Assembly (NCBI RefSeq): GCF_003385515.1 | Contig: NZ_QNVT01000004.1 | Span: 1-64,000 of the forward strand | Direction: 5' to 3' | Source of the DNA: Chryseobacterium pennae | Lineage (GTDB): Bacteria; Bacteroidota; Bacteroidia; Flavobacteriales; Weeksellaceae | DNA: 64,000 nt | In this document: positions 32,726 through 42,617 of the stretch, piece after piece | How the letters are laid out: every line of letters starts with the position of its first letter | Numbering within the stretch: position 1 is the first letter of the stretch | Position numbers and translations under genes: made by a program | The notes under the pieces: model-generated | Seen by the model: only the letters and a program-made list of their open reading frames with translations | The model's database searches: none | What the model was told of the DNA's origin: nothing

Positions 32726-33721
32726 ATGAAAAAATATATTTTAGGTCTTTTCGCTGTAGCAGTGATGGCATCATGTGCTAGCCAGCAGGAAAGAGCAATG
32801 AAGAGTGCTGATAAAGATTTTATCTTAAAAGCCGCCAATGAAAACTTCGCCAAGAAAAAGTGGAAAAATGCGTTGGCTCTTTATGACAGACTTGCGAACC
32901 TTGTAGCAGGAACGGATGATTTCCCTAACGTAGGTTTCAATACAGCTTATGCTAATTACTATGATAAAAGTTACAAACTGGCTGGGCATCAGTTTAAAAA
33001 CTTTGCTGTTAACTTTCCAAAAGACCCAAGAGCTGAAGAAGCGGCTTATATGTCTGCATTATGTTACTATGAGGGATCTATGGATTACAACCTGGATCAG
33101 TCGAGTACAGAACTGGCGATCAATGAGCTTCAGGACTTCCTGAATAACTATCCGAATTCAGAAAGATCAAAAAATATTACTCAGCTTATCGATGAGCTTT
33201 CATACAAGTTAGAGTTCAAAGCTTATGAAAACGGAAGACAGTACTTTAAAATGGGAGAATACAAAGCTGCTAATGTTGCTTTGGAAAATGTATTGGAAGA
33301 TTTCCCGGGTACAAAACTTCGTCCGAAAATTTATGATTATATCATGAAGTCACGTTATGAGTTGGCATTAAAGTCAGTTTATAGTCTTAAGGATGAGCGT
33401 ATTGAAAGCGCATTGACTTACGTGAGAATGGTTGAAAAAGAAATTCCTAATACAGAATACTCTAAGACCGCAACTGATCTGAGAGTAAAACTGGAAAAAG
33501 AAAAGCAAAATTTTGTAGTTGTTAAAAAAGAAACAGAAGCAAGAATTGCAACTTTAACTGCCAAACAGAAAAAAGAGGTTGAAAAGCTTGAAAGCCAGAA
33601 TAAAAAAGAGCAGCAGATTAAAGATCAGATTAGCAACGAAAAGCAGGCAAAGCAGATGCAGAGGGATAGTGCAGCACTTCAGACCCCTCCACCTGCAGCG
33701 ACTTTCAAAATTAAAAGATAA
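32726..33721 (+). CDS. bamD: Outer-membrane assembly lipoprotein BamD
   Basis: A 331-aa lipoprotein of the BAM complex that folds outer-membrane beta-barrels. The lipobox is VAVMASC with the lipidated C17. TPR-type helix pairs follow (FAKKKWKNALALYDRLANL; NTAYANYYDKSYKLAGHQFKNFAVNFPKDPRAEEAAYMSA split over two repeats; YFKMGEYKAANVALENVLEDFPG). A charged Lys/Glu/Gln coiled-coil tail from about 265 ends in PPPAATFKIKR; such a tail is longer than in E. coli BamD (245 aa). It is first in the bamD-rpoZ-coaBC-porD-recN order seen in many Bacteroidota. Confidence 0.92.
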   Translation: MKKYILGLFAVAVMASCASQQERAMKSADKDFILKAANENFAKKKWKNALALYDRLANLVAGTDDFPNVGFNTAYANYYDKSYKLAGHQFKNFAVNFPKDPRAEEAAYMSALCYYEGSMDYNLDQSSTELAINELQDFLNNYPNSERSKNITQLIDELSYKLEFKAYENGRQYFKMGEYKAANVALENVLEDFPGTKLRPKIYDYIMKSRYELALKSVYSLKDERIESALTYVRMVEKEIPNTEYSKTATDLRVKLEKEKQNFVVVKKETEARIATLTAKQKKEVEKLESQNKKEQQIKDQISNEKQAKQMQRDSAALQTPPPAATFKIKR

Positions 33722-33725
33722 TTCG

Positions 33726-33733
33726 TAAATTTG
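33726..33733 (+). promoter_or_regulatory. Internal -7 element before rpoZ
   Basis: TAAATTTG fits TAnnTTTG and lies 30 nt before the rpoZ ATG, just after bamD. It may give rpoZ its own promoter; no -33 box is evident. Confidence 0.4.
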
Positions 33734-33763
33734 CCATCTTAAAATAAAAATAATTTTCTCAAA

Positions 33764-34087
33764 ATGAGTGTAAAAGATACAAAAGCAGAAGTAAATACTA
33801 TCACTTACGATAAAGATAAGATTGAAGATAAAGTAGGTTCAATCTATGAAGCTATTGTTATCATGGGAAAGAGAGCAGAGCAGATCAATGCGGAGATCCG
33901 TACGGAACTTCACAACAAATTAGATGAATTTGCCGTTCACAATTCTACATTAGAAGAAGTTTTCGAAAACAGAGAACAGATTGAGATCTCTAAGCATTAC
34001 GAAAAACTTCCTAAGCCAACTTCAATTGCTATTGAAGAGTGGCTAAATGAAGACGTGTATTTCAGAAAAACAGAAGAAAGAAAGTAA
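33764..34087 (+). CDS. rpoZ: RNA polymerase omega subunit (Bacteroidota type)
   Basis: A 107-aa protein with the omega-type core: YDKDKIEDKVGSIYEAIVIMGKRAEQINAEIRTE. This corresponds to the conserved region that clamps the beta' C-terminus. The Bacteroidota version is recognisable mainly by this block and by its place between bamD and coaBC. A long hairpin follows before coaBC. Confidence 0.85.
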   Translation: MSVKDTKAEVNTITYDKDKIEDKVGSIYEAIVIMGKRAEQINAEIRTELHNKLDEFAVHNSTLEEVFENREQIEISKHYEKLPKPTSIAIEEWLNEDVYFRKTEERK

Positions 34088-34109
34088 TCATCATCTGTCT
34101 TTTTATAAA

Positions 34110-34148
34110 CAAAGGTCATAAAGGAATTAAGTTCTTTTATGACCTTTG
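34110..34148 (+). terminator. Hairpin after rpoZ
   Basis: CAAAGGTCATAAAGGAA ... TTCTTTTATGACCTTTG forms a long stem, but the tail (GTGTTTTAAA) is a poor T-run, so it may be a weak terminator or an RNA-stabilising hairpin. Confidence 0.55.
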
Positions 34149-34212
34149 GTGTTTTAAACCCTGATTGTGGTAAAAAATAAGTATTTTAGTATTTCAAAAA
34201 AATTAAAGCTAA

Positions 34213-35418
34213 ATGAGTGTTTCCGGTAAAAAGATCCTGATCGCTGTTTCTGGAGGAATTGCGGCTTACAAAGCTCACTTTCTGATAAGAGACTTTGTGA
34301 AAAAAGGAGCTGAAGTACAGGTGATAATGACCCCCGATGCAGAACATTTTGTAACCAAACTCAGTTTGGCTACTCTATCGAAAAAACCTGTTTATTCCGA
34401 TTTTTATGGGGATAACGGAACCTGGAACAGCCATGTAGAACTGGCTTTATGGGCAGATGTGATGATCGTGGCTCCCTGTACAGCCAATACTTTATCCAAA
34501 ATGATTCACGGAATGTGCGATAATCTTGTTATCGCCACCTACATGTCTGCAAAATGCCCGGTGTTTATTGCCCCGGCGATGGATCTGGATATGTATGCAC
34601 ATCCTTCCACAAAGAAAAACTTAGAACTGGCAGAAGATTATGGACATATTATCATTCCTGCTGAAAGTGGAGAGTTGGCAAGTGGGCTGATCGGGCAGGG
34701 AAGAATGGCAGAGCCGGCAACTATTTTTAGTACCCTGGAGAATTATTTTTCAGCTCATACCGTTGAGAAAAGTCTTGACGGAAAAACGGTTTTAATTACT
34801 GCTGGTCCTACTTATGAAGCCATAGACCCGGTAAGGTTCATCGGAAATCATTCTTCCGGAAAAATGGGATTCTCTTTAGCTGAAGAAGCTTCAAAAAGAG
34901 GGGCAAAGGTTATTCTGATCTCGGGACCAAGCTCTCAAACCCTTACCGATAAAAGCATAGAACTGCATAAAGTGACCTCTGCAAAAGAAATGCTTGCCAA
35001 AGTATTTGAATTTTATGATAAAATCGATATTGGTATTGCAAGTGCTGCGGTAGCAGATTATGCACCAAAGGATATTGCCAAAGAGAAGATTAAAAAAAAT
35101 GATGAAAATCTTACAATCGAATTGGTGAAAAATCCTGATATTCTTAAAACAATGGGTGAGAATAAAACCCATCAGTTTCTGGTAGGTTTTGCTTTGGAGA
35201 CACAGAATGAAGAAGAAAACGCCAAAGGAAAACTGGAAAAGAAAAATCTTGATATGATTGTACTGAACTCTTTGCGTGATGAAGGCGCAGGCTTTAAAAA
35301 CGATACCAATAAAATCAAGATATTCACCAAAACAGAGAAAAGAGAATTTGACCTGAAGTCGAAAGGGGAAGTGGCAAAAGATATTCTCAACTTTGTTGAA
35401 TCTCAGCTTTTAAAATAA
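34213..35418 (+). CDS. coaBC: Bifunctional CoaBC (PPC decarboxylase / PPC synthase)
   Basis: A 401-aa fusion carrying two steps of coenzyme A synthesis. N-terminal CoaC is an FMN-dependent decarboxylase (VSGGIAAYK, the active-site-like SHVELALWADVMIVAPCTANTLSK, and PAMDLDMYAH). C-terminal CoaB from about 190 joins phosphopantothenate to cysteine (VLITAGPTYEAIDPVRFIGN, HSSGKMG, ASAAVADYAPK, KNPDIL). It lies in the conserved bamD-rpoZ-coaBC-porD order. Confidence 0.95.
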   Translation: MSVSGKKILIAVSGGIAAYKAHFLIRDFVKKGAEVQVIMTPDAEHFVTKLSLATLSKKPVYSDFYGDNGTWNSHVELALWADVMIVAPCTANTLSKMIHGMCDNLVIATYMSAKCPVFIAPAMDLDMYAHPSTKKNLELAEDYGHIIIPAESGELASGLIGQGRMAEPATIFSTLENYFSAHTVEKSLDGKTVLITAGPTYEAIDPVRFIGNHSSGKMGFSLAEEASKRGAKVILISGPSSQTLTDKSIELHKVTSAKEMLAKVFEFYDKIDIGIASAAVADYAPKDIAKEKIKKNDENLTIELVKNPDILKTMGENKTHQFLVGFALETQNEEENAKGKLEKKNLDMIVLNSLRDEGAGFKNDTNKIKIFTKTEKREFDLKSKGEVAKDILNFVESQLLK

Positions 35419-35454
35419 TTTTAATAAATTTCCGTTCTCAATTTTTAATAGACA

Positions 35455-36360
35455 ATGAAAAAAATTATAAGTTTATTTTTTCTGTTATTTATCTGTAATC
35501 TTGGTTTTTCCCAGGAGTTGTTAGCAACCGTTCAGGTGAACTCCCAGCAGATAGGAGGAAGTAACCAGCAGGCGTTTAAAGCGTTGGAAAAGAGCCTTAG
35601 AGATTTTATCAATAATACCAGCTGGACAGGAAAGAAATTACAGAATTTTGAAAAGATCAAATGTGGGTTTTCCATTGTCATTGCTGAAAGAGATGTAAAC
35701 AAATTCAAGGGAACCATTGTAATACAGGCAGTACGGCCGGTGTATAATACAACATATGAATCTCCTTTACTGAATCTTCAGGATCAGAGGTTCAGTTTCG
35801 AATATATTGAAAATGAAAACCTTATTTTCAATGAGAGACAGTTTTCCGGGAAAAACCTTACCGATGTAATAAGCTTCTATATTTATCTTATTTTGGGCTA
35901 TGATGCAGACAGCTTCCAGTCTATGGGAGGAACTCAATGGTTTTCAAAAGCTCAACAGATCGCTCAGAATTCTCAGAACAGAAATTATGATGGCTGGAAT
36001 ACCGTCAATGAACCTAGAAGCCGTACCATACTGATCAACGAAATTCTGAATCCAAACTGGAGCCAGTTGAGATCTACTATGTATACTTATCACAGATCCG
36101 GAATGGATAATCTTTTCAGCCAGGACCAGACTCCTGCTAAAAAAGTGATCTTTGATGGCCTGATGCAGCTTAAAACATATGAAAACTCTTTCCAGCAAGG
36201 ATTTTTCTTCAATCTTTTCATGGATACAAAGAGTGATGAGATCTTCAATGTTTTCAATTCCGGAAACAATGGTGGGCTTATTCTTAATGATCTGAAGCAG
36301 ACCATGATTATTCTTTCGCCAAAAAATATTGATGGTAAGTGGAATAAATGGAAGTCATAG
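35455..36360 (+). CDS. porD: DUF4835 / T9SS protein PorD
   Basis: A 301-aa secreted protein with signal peptide MKKIISLFFLLFICNLGFSQ. Conserved blocks of DUF4835 are visible: ELLATVQVNSQQI near the mature N-terminus, FSFEYIENENLIFNERQF, NLTDVISFYIYLILGYDADSF and GGTQWFSKAQQIAQNSQ. DUF4835 members between coaBC and recN are annotated as PorD, a T9SS accessory protein. It fits the T9SS cargo proteins in the window, though the core secretion genes are elsewhere. Confidence 0.88.
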   Translation: MKKIISLFFLLFICNLGFSQELLATVQVNSQQIGGSNQQAFKALEKSLRDFINNTSWTGKKLQNFEKIKCGFSIVIAERDVNKFKGTIVIQAVRPVYNTTYESPLLNLQDQRFSFEYIENENLIFNERQFSGKNLTDVISFYIYLILGYDADSFQSMGGTQWFSKAQQIAQNSQNRNYDGWNTVNEPRSRTILINEILNPNWSQLRSTMYTYHRSGMDNLFSQDQTPAKKVIFDGLMQLKTYENSFQQGFFFNLFMDTKSDEIFNVFNSGNNGGLILNDLKQTMIILSPKNIDGKWNKWKS

Positions 36361-36454
36361 AATCTCTGCTGTGCGAAGAGGGATGCATGAAATAGATTTA
36401 TTGTTTTTATAGGGTAAAGATTTTTATTTTTTATGCGTATTTGATATTGTTTTC

Positions 36455-36462
36455 TATATTTG
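36455..36462 (+). promoter_or_regulatory. -7 element of the bacteriocin-like gene
   Basis: TATATTTG, an exact TAnnTTTG match, 37 nt upstream of the ATG at 36500. No TTTG at the proper distance. Confidence 0.5.
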
Positions 36463-36499
36463 TTATTATAATACTTAATTGTTACCAAATCCTAATATT

Positions 36500-36673
36500 A
36501 TGAAATCTAAAATCAAAGTACAAAAATTAACCAGAGATCAGCAAAAAAACATTCTAGGTAGTGGCCCAATCTCATATGGATGTAGTGGCTGCTGCATGTG
36601 GGCAACTCAAGACGGTGTAAGAACATGTGTAGGGTATTATCCTCCTAACAGAGATTGTACCTGCATGGTTTAA
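36500..36673 (+). CDS. Bacteriocin-like Cys-rich peptide precursor
   Basis: A 57-aa peptide. The frame opens 21 nt earlier, but ATG at 36500 gives the typical leader MKSKIKVQKLTRDQQKNILG, which matches the LxRxQQKxILGG-type leaders of small bacteriocin-like precursors in Chryseobacterium. The double-Gly site is changed to Gly-Ser-Gly. The core has six Cys (YGCSGCCMW, RTCVG, RDCTC) and several aromatics, suited to disulfides or thioether rings. No peptidase-transporter or modification enzyme is nearby, so processing would depend on genes elsewhere. It has its own -7 box and a terminator. Confidence 0.7.
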   Translation: MKSKIKVQKLTRDQQKNILGSGPISYGCSGCCMWATQDGVRTCVGYYPPNRDCTCMV

Positions 36674-36756
36674 AATCTTGTATTGAGATGCATGGACGTG
36701 ATCTCAATCATGCTATATAAAGACAGGAATTGTATCCGTCGTTGGCTGTAATTCTT

Positions 36757-36803
36757 AAAAGTAATCCTCAAGGGCCTCAAATAGCTTTAAGGATTACTTT
36801 TTT
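36757..36803 (+). terminator. Terminator after the bacteriocin-like gene
   Basis: Stem AAAAGTAATCCT (36757-36768) / AGGATTACTTTT (36790-36801) with a T-tail. Confidence 0.8.
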
Positions 36804-37092
36804 AATATGTTTATTAGGTAGGTAAGATTGTTGTTTCAGGATCTCTAATGGTAAGGTTTCTGGATCAACTGCAAAAGAAGGATGATTCAAACGTTTTATT
36901 TTAGGAAGCTAAGATATTTCGTGGATATATATTCTTTCCTTAAGAATATGAGCTAAGATGCTAAAAACTGTATGTCAAATTAAATTCCATAAATACAAAC
37001 AATATTATCTCCGGACTTTTGAGACTGATTCAGGTTTTCCCTGTTTCAATATGGAGATTTAAAAATTTCACAGGATTTGCTATTCTTAGATA
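36804..37092. other. Intergenic DNA before recN
   Basis: About 290 bp with no gene, no clear repeat and no structured leader that I can support. Confidence 0.5.
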
Positions 37093-37123
37093 TTGAATAC
37101 TGACTTCTAAAGTTCTATATTTG
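37093..37123 (+). promoter_or_regulatory. recN promoter
   Basis: TTG (37093-37095), 20-nt spacer, TATATTTG (37116-37123), 27 nt before the start codon. It implies that recN is not simply read through from porD. Confidence 0.7.
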
Positions 37124-37149
37124 CATTTAAAGTAACCCGTCGTTTATCC

Positions 37150-38799
37150 ATGCTTTCAAGAATTTACATTAAGAATTTTGCCCTGATTGATACCCTTGAT
37201 GTATCATTAAATAACGGTCTTCAGGTAATTACCGGAGAAACCGGAGCTGGAAAATCCATCATTCTGGGTGCGCTGCGTCTTATTCTGGGAGAAAGAGCAG
37301 ATGTGAAATCCATATCAAAAGCAGAAGAAAAAAGTGTTGTAGAAACGGAGTTTGCGTTGAACAATCAATTCAAGAAATTCTTTATTGAGAACGATCTGGA
37401 TTATGAACTGCAAACCATCATCAGAAGAGAAATATTGCCATCAGGGAAATCCCGGGCATTTATCAATGATGTACCGGTAACACTGGATATCCTGAAAGAG
37501 CTGTCTTCTCAGTTAATTGATATTCATTCCCAGTTTGAAACTTCCAATCTTTTTACTTCAGAATATCAGTTTAAAATTATAGACGGGCTTTCTGAAAATA
37601 AAAAAATTATCGATGATTATCAACAGGCATTTTCAGCATTCCAGAATCTTAATACCTTACTTAAAAAGCTGAAAACACAACTTTCAGAGACCAATAAAGA
37701 AAGTGACTATAAAGATTTCTTACTCAACGAGCTTGAAGAATTGAAGCTTGATGATGTAGATTATGAAGATATTCAAAATCAGTTATCCATTCAGGAAAAT
37801 GCAGGGATGATTTCTGAAAATGTAGGCCAGATTCTTTCGAGGTTTCATCAGGAAGAAATAGGAATTCTTTCATTTTTCAATGAGGCAAAAGCTAAACTTT
37901 CCAAAATTGCAGGTATTTCCACCAGTTTTGCTGAGCTGGATCAAAGACTTGAAACTTCATTTGTAGACTTGAAAGATATCATTTCTGAACTTGAACATGA
38001 AGCAGAAAAACTGGAGATCAATCCGGAAAACCTTCTTGTTCTTACTGAGCTGAATAATAAGATCAATGCTTTATTCCTTAAACATAATGTTTCAGATATC
38101 AATGAACTGATCGAAATCAGAAATGAACTGGCAGGAGATCAAAGAGGAGCTTCAGAGTTGGAAGCACAGATCATTGAAACCGAAGAAAATATTGCTGAGA
38201 AAGAAAAATCCCTTCAGGTTCTTGCTGAAAAGCTTTCCAAAAACAGAAAGAAAAATGTTCCTGTCTTCATCAAAAAAGCAGAAGGATTACTTAAAAAGCT
38301 GGGACTTGAAAAAGCCAGAGTTGATATAGAATTGCAGGATGCAGAAGAATTTAACCAATTTGGAAAGGAAAATATTCAGCTTTTATTCCAGGCGAACTCA
38401 GGATTTCCTTTAAAACCGATCCAAACAGCCATTTCCGGAGGAGAAAGATCAAGGGTAATGTTGGCGGTGAAAAAGATCATTGCAGAAAGTGATGAATTAC
38501 CAACATTGATTTTGGACGAAATTGATACCGGTGTTTCTGGAAAAGTAGCAGAAGAAATTGGAAATCTTATGCGTGAAATGTCTGAAGATATGCAGCTGAT
38601 CGTTATTTCTCACCTAGCACAGGTTGCAGCCAAAGGAAATGATAATTACAAAGTGGTAAAACAGGATATTGCAGGGAAAACCCAATCTACCATCATTTCT
38701 TTAAGTGATGAAGAAAAGCTGAATGAAATTGCTCAGTTGCTTTCAGGAAGTAAAATTACTGAAGCAGCTCTTGCCCAGGCAAAAGAATTAATAGGATAG
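37150..38799 (+). CDS. recN: DNA repair protein RecN
   Basis: A 549-aa SMC-like ATPase that helps join and repair double-strand breaks. Walker A is GETGAGKS (29-36). Two coiled-coil arms occupy about 155-375. The C-terminal half carries the ABC signature SGGERSR, Walker B LPTLILDEIDTGVSG and the H-loop VISHLAQVAA. Length and domain order are as usual for the family. A convergent terminator separates it from fumC. Confidence 0.95.
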   Translation: MLSRIYIKNFALIDTLDVSLNNGLQVITGETGAGKSIILGALRLILGERADVKSISKAEEKSVVETEFALNNQFKKFFIENDLDYELQTIIRREILPSGKSRAFINDVPVTLDILKELSSQLIDIHSQFETSNLFTSEYQFKIIDGLSENKKIIDDYQQAFSAFQNLNTLLKKLKTQLSETNKESDYKDFLLNELEELKLDDVDYEDIQNQLSIQENAGMISENVGQILSRFHQEEIGILSFFNEAKAKLSKIAGISTSFAELDQRLETSFVDLKDIISELEHEAEKLEINPENLLVLTELNNKINALFLKHNVSDINELIEIRNELAGDQRGASELEAQIIETEENIAEKEKSLQVLAEKLSKNRKKNVPVFIKKAEGLLKKLGLEKARVDIELQDAEEFNQFGKENIQLLFQANSGFPLKPIQTAISGGERSRVMLAVKKIIAESDELPTLILDEIDTGVSGKVAEEIGNLMREMSEDMQLIVISHLAQVAAKGNDNYKVVKQDIAGKTQSTIISLSDEEKLNEIAQLLSGSKITEAALAQAKELIG

Positions 38800-38816
38800 C
38801 CTTAATCAAAATAAAG

Positions 38817-38846
38817 AAAACGCCCCGGAAAATTCCGGGGCGTTTT
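38817..38846. terminator. Bidirectional terminator between recN and fumC
   Basis: A perfect GC-rich stem AAAACGCCCCGGAA/TTCCGGGGCGTTTT between convergent genes. Confidence 0.9.
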
Positions 38847-38870
38847 GGTATTTAATCTATGTTTCTAAAA

Positions 38871-40265
38871 TTATTTCAAGCTTCCTACCATATCTTCAGG
38901 TTTTACCCATTCATCAAACTGTTCAGCAGTTAGAAGACCAAGATTAATAGCTTCTTCTTTTAAAGTTGTGCCGTTTTTGTGAGCAGTCTTCGCAATTTTT
39001 GCAGCATTTTCGTATCCGATATGAGTATTTAAGGCCGTTACCAGCATTAAAGATTTATCTACAAGCTCTTTAATTCTCTCATGATTTGGTTCAATACCTA
39101 CAGCACAGTGGTCATTGAATGAAATACATGCATCAGCAATAAGTTGTGCAGACTGTAAGAAGTTGTAGGCCATTACCGGTTTGAAAACATTCAGCTCATA
39201 ATTCCCTTGAGTTCCGGCAAATGAAATGGCAGTGTCATTTCCTAGAACCTGAGCACAAACCATTGTCAGAGCCTCATTTTGAGTAGGGTTTACTTTTCCG
39301 GGCATGATGGATGATCCCGGCTCATTTTCAGGAATATGGATCTCTCCGATTCCGGAACGTGGCCCCGATGCTAATAGTCTGATATCCTGAGCGATCTTGA
39401 ATAAAGAAACGGCAAGTTGTTTTAAAGCACCATGGCTTTCAACGATCGCATCATGTGCGGCTAATGCTTCAAATTTATTCTCTGCAGTGATAAAAGGATG
39501 ATTGGTGAATTTTGCAATATATTCAGCAACCTTTACATCATAACCATTCGGGGTATTTAAACCTGTGCCTACTGCGGTACCTCCCAATGCAAGCTCAGAA
39601 AGGTGGGGCAGGGTATTTTTTAAAGCTCTTAATCCAAATTCCAATTGGGCAACATAACCGGAGAATTCCTGTCCCAATGTAAGTGGAGTCGCATCCATCA
39701 GGTGAGTTCTTCCGATTTTTACCACATCTTTGAAGGCTTGGGATTTTTCAGCAAGGGTATTTTTTAATTTTTCAACCGCCGGAATGGTTGCCTCTACTAC
39801 TTTTTTATAAGCAGCAATATGCATGGCTGTTGGGTAAGTGTCATTGGATGACTGAGATTTATTCACATCATCATTCGGGTGAATTTCAGATTTTTCTCCC
39901 AAACTTCCGCCATTGTTAACATGGGCGCGGTTGGAAACCACCTCATTCACATTCATGTTGGACTGCGTTCCCGAACCGGTCTGCCAGATGACCAAAGGAA
40001 ACTGATCATTCAGTTTTCCTTCAAGGATTTCGTCACAAACTTTAGCGATCATATCTCTTTTTTCGGAAGGAAGCACTCCCAGATCAGCATTGGTATAGGC
40101 TGCTGCTTTCTTTAAATAAGCAAAAGCTTCAATAATCTCGTGAGGCATAGATCCTTCAGGACCAATTTTAAAATTATTTCTTGAACGTTCTGTCTGTGCA
40201 CCCCAAAGCTTATCTGCAGGTACCTGCACTTCTCCCATGGTGTCTTTTTCTATTCTGTAATTCAT
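38871..40265 (-). CDS. fumC: Class II fumarate hydratase
   Basis: A 464-aa oxygen-stable, cluster-free fumarase (fumarate to malate, TCA cycle). The superfamily signature [16 protein letters not shown] is present, with [16 protein letters not shown], the ND/TYPTAMH region and [16 protein letters not shown]. It is divergently arranged with a class I fumarase, so the cell encodes two unrelated enzymes for one reaction side by side. Confidence 0.95.
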   Translation of the reverse strand: MNYRIEKDTMGEVQVPADKLWGAQTERSRNNFKIGPEGSMPHEIIEAFAYLKKAAAYTNADLGVLPSEKRDMIAKVCDEILEGKLNDQFPLVIWQTGSGTQSNMNVNEVVSNRAHVNNGGSLGEKSEIHPNDDVNKSQSSNDTYPTAMHIAAYKKVVEATIPAVEKLKNTLAEKSQAFKDVVKIGRTHLMDATPLTLGQEFSGYVAQLEFGLRALKNTLPHLSELALGGTAVGTGLNTPNGYDVKVAEYIAKFTNHPFITAENKFEALAAHDAIVESHGALKQLAVSLFKIAQDIRLLASGPRSGIGEIHIPENEPGSSIMPGKVNPTQNEALTMVCAQVLGNDTAISFAGTQGNYELNVFKPVMAYNFLQSAQLIADACISFNDHCAVGIEPNHERIKELVDKSLMLVTALNTHIGYENAAKIAKTAHKNGTTLKEEAINLGLLTAEQFDEWVKPEDMVGSLK

Positions 40266-40408
40266 TGTGGTTGAAATTTTATAGTCTTTTTACTTCTGAA
40301 GCCATTTTTACCTTTTTATAGGTTCATTATTGGGTTAGCATAAAGGTACTTATAAACTCAAAAACTCACAATTTATAATCATTATAAATATCAATTTTAA
40401 TGACTGAT

Positions 40409-40444
40409 TTTGCTCATCTTTTTTTAAAGGAAGCCGTATTTTTG
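40409..40444 (+). promoter_or_regulatory. Promoter of the class I fumarase gene
   Basis: TTTG (40409-40412), 24-nt spacer, TATTTTTG (40437-40444), 17 nt before the ATG. The -7 box is an exact match; the spacer is at the long end. Confidence 0.55.
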
Positions 40445-40461
40445 TACAAACAAAAAATTGA

Positions 40462-42069
40462 ATGGACTTTAGATATCAGGATCCGTATCCAATTCAGAAA
40501 GATGATACGGTGTATAAAAAGCTTACATCAGATTATGTAAAGGTTGAAAAACTGGGTGACAGAGAAATTTTAACAGTTGACCCAAAAGGATTGGAACTAT
40601 TGGCTGAAGAAGCTATGGCAGACGTTTCTTTCATGTTGCGTTCTTCCCATCTGGAAAGCCTTAAAAGAATCATTGATGATCCTGAAGCTACCGACAATGA
40701 CCGATTCGTTGCGTATAACTTGTTACAAAATGCTGCAGTAGCTGCAGAAGGAGCACTTCCTTCTTGCCAGGATACAGGAACAGCAATTGTAATGGGTAAA
40801 AAAGGAGAAAATGTATACACAGGAGTGGATGATGGTGAATTCTTAAGCCGTGGAATCTACAATACTTACCAAAAAAGAAACTTAAGATATTCTCAGGTTG
40901 TTCCTTTAACGATGTTTGACGAGAAAAACTCAGGATCAAACCTTCCGGCACAGATCGATATCTATGCTAAAAAAGGAGATTATTACGAATTCTTATTCCT
41001 AACAAAAGGGGGAGGTTCTGCAAATAAAACTTTCTTGTATCAAAAGACTAAATCTTTACTGAACGAGAAATCTCTGGAAGAATTCGTCAAAGAAAAGATT
41101 TCAGATCTTGGAACAGCTGCCTGCCCACCTTATCACTTAGCATTAGTGATTGGAGGAACTTCAGCTGAGGCTAACCTTGCCACTGTAAAAAAAGCTTCTG
41201 CAAAATATTATGACAACCTTCCAACTGAAGGTAATGAAGCAGGCCAGGCATTCAGAGATCTTGAATGGGAAGCCAAAGTTCAGAAGATCTGCCAGGAAAG
41301 TGCTATCGGAGCACAGTTTGGTGGAAAGTATCTTACACATGATGTAAGAGTGATCAGACTTCCTAGACACGCTGCTTCTTGTCCGGTAGGAATGGGCGTT
41401 TCTTGTTCAGCAGATAGAAATATCAAAGGAAAAATTACAAAAGAGGGTATCTTCCTTGAACAATTGGAGGAGGATCCAAAAAGATTTTTACCAGCTACAC
41501 CACCACATCTTGAAGAAGCGGTTGAAGTTAATCTGAATAAGCCAATGCCTGAAATACTGGCTGAGCTTTCAAAATATCCTATTAAGACGAGATTAAAACT
41601 TAACGGAACATTGATCGTAGCAAGAGATATTGCTCACGCTAAGATTAAAGAAATCCTCGACAGTGGGAAACCAATGCCGGAATATTTCAAAAACCACCCA
41701 ATCTATTATGCAGGGCCGGCAAAAACACCGGAAGGAATGGCTTCAGGAAGTTTCGGACCTACTACAGCAGGAAGAATGGACGTGTATGTGGATGAGTTCC
41801 AGAGTCATGGGGGAAGTATGATTATGCTGGCAAAAGGAAACAGAAGCAAAGATGTTGCTGATGCCTGTAACAAATACGGAGGGTTTTACCTTGGATCTAT
41901 CGGTGGACCTGCAGCTATCCTGGCAAAAGATAATATTGTATCTGTAGATGTAGTAGACTTCCCTGAACTGGGAATGGAAGCAGTAAGAAAAATCGAAGTA
42001 AAAGACTTCCCGGCGTTCATCATTACTGATGATAAAGGAAATGATTTCTTCGCTGACCTTGCCCATTAA
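40462..42069 (+). CDS. fumA: Class I fumarate hydratase (Fe-S)
   Basis: A 535-aa iron-sulfur fumarase with fused alpha and beta parts. Cluster cysteines are expected in [29 protein letters not shown] and [13 protein letters not shown]; the C-terminal beta domain has [26 protein letters not shown] and the KGN and GGPAAILAK segments. Class I enzymes are fast but sensitive to oxygen and superoxide. The divergent fumC provides a stable alternative, so the pair may be switched by oxygen or iron supply; no binding site was identified. It could act on a related acid such as mesaconate. Confidence 0.93.
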   Translation: MDFRYQDPYPIQKDDTVYKKLTSDYVKVEKLGDREILTVDPKGLELLAEEAMADVSFMLRSSHLESLKRIIDDPEATDNDRFVAYNLLQNAAVAAEGALPSCQDTGTAIVMGKKGENVYTGVDDGEFLSRGIYNTYQKRNLRYSQVVPLTMFDEKNSGSNLPAQIDIYAKKGDYYEFLFLTKGGGSANKTFLYQKTKSLLNEKSLEEFVKEKISDLGTAACPPYHLALVIGGTSAEANLATVKKASAKYYDNLPTEGNEAGQAFRDLEWEAKVQKICQESAIGAQFGGKYLTHDVRVIRLPRHAASCPVGMGVSCSADRNIKGKITKEGIFLEQLEEDPKRFLPATPPHLEEAVEVNLNKPMPEILAELSKYPIKTRLKLNGTLIVARDIAHAKIKEILDSGKPMPEYFKNHPIYYAGPAKTPEGMASGSFGPTTAGRMDVYVDEFQSHGGSMIMLAKGNRSKDVADACNKYGGFYLGSIGGPAAILAKDNIVSVDVVDFPELGMEAVRKIEVKDFPAFIITDDKGNDFFADLAH

Positions 42070-42189
42070 TCAGAATAAAAAGACCTTGAGAGTGGAGATA
42101 TAAGATGTTGTATAAGTCTTAAATCTCCTGTTTCATAGGCTTGAAATCTATATAGAATTAAAATAAATTAAAAAATAGAGCCTGTATCT

Positions 42190-42221
42190 TTTGTGTAAAA
42201 AAGAAAAAAGCTTTATTTTTG
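42190..42221 (+). promoter_or_regulatory. Promoter of the small membrane protein gene
   Basis: TTTG (42190-42193), 20-nt spacer, TATTTTTG (42214-42221). The -7 box covers an upstream in-frame TTG, which supports the ATG at 42240 as the real start. Confidence 0.75.
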
Positions 42222-42239
42222 CCTAAAATCTTTAAGAGA

Positions 42240-42524
42240 ATGATAACTATTTTATCAGCATTTTGGCCGTTCTACCAGTTCCTTTGGACAGTATTTTTCA
42301 TTACTATGTTTTTAGTAGGGTTCTGGTGTATTTTTATGTTCTTCGGATTAGTAATCCCAATGTGGCTAACTGAAGGTTTGAAAGAGTACTTCGGAAAAGT
42401 GAAGCCTTTCGATCCTGAAGATATCAGAAGAAAGCTTATTACTGAGCAGGAAGGTGTAGAGACTATCTATAGCCAGCCTAAAGGAAACGGACCTTTCCTT
42501 CACGATCACGGACATCATCATTAA
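42240..42524 (+). CDS. Small membrane protein with His-rich tail
   Basis: A 94-aa protein. ATG at 42240 is chosen because the promoter -7 box lies over the upstream TTG. Two adjoining hydrophobic segments (MITILSAFWPFYQFLWTVFF; ITMFLVGFWCIFMFFGLVIP) are followed by a cytoplasmic-looking helix (WLTEGLKEYFGKVKPFDPED) and a C-terminus ending in HDHGHHH, which might bind metal. Not a family I recognise. It has its own promoter and terminator. Confidence 0.72.
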   Translation: MITILSAFWPFYQFLWTVFFITMFLVGFWCIFMFFGLVIPMWLTEGLKEYFGKVKPFDPEDIRRKLITEQEGVETIYSQPKGNGPFLHDHGHHH

Positions 42525-42588
42525 TTGATTGTCATTGCTTTTTCACCTGAATTCTGAAAAAGTAATATCAAAGCAAAACAACATATAT

Positions 42589-42616
42589 AAACCGCTTAAT
42601 TTTTTTAAGCGGTTTT
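42589..42616. terminator. Bidirectional terminator before the AraC gene end
   Basis: AAACCGCTTAA/TTAAGCGGTTT stem with T-runs, between convergent genes. Confidence 0.85.
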
Positions 42617-42617
42617 T

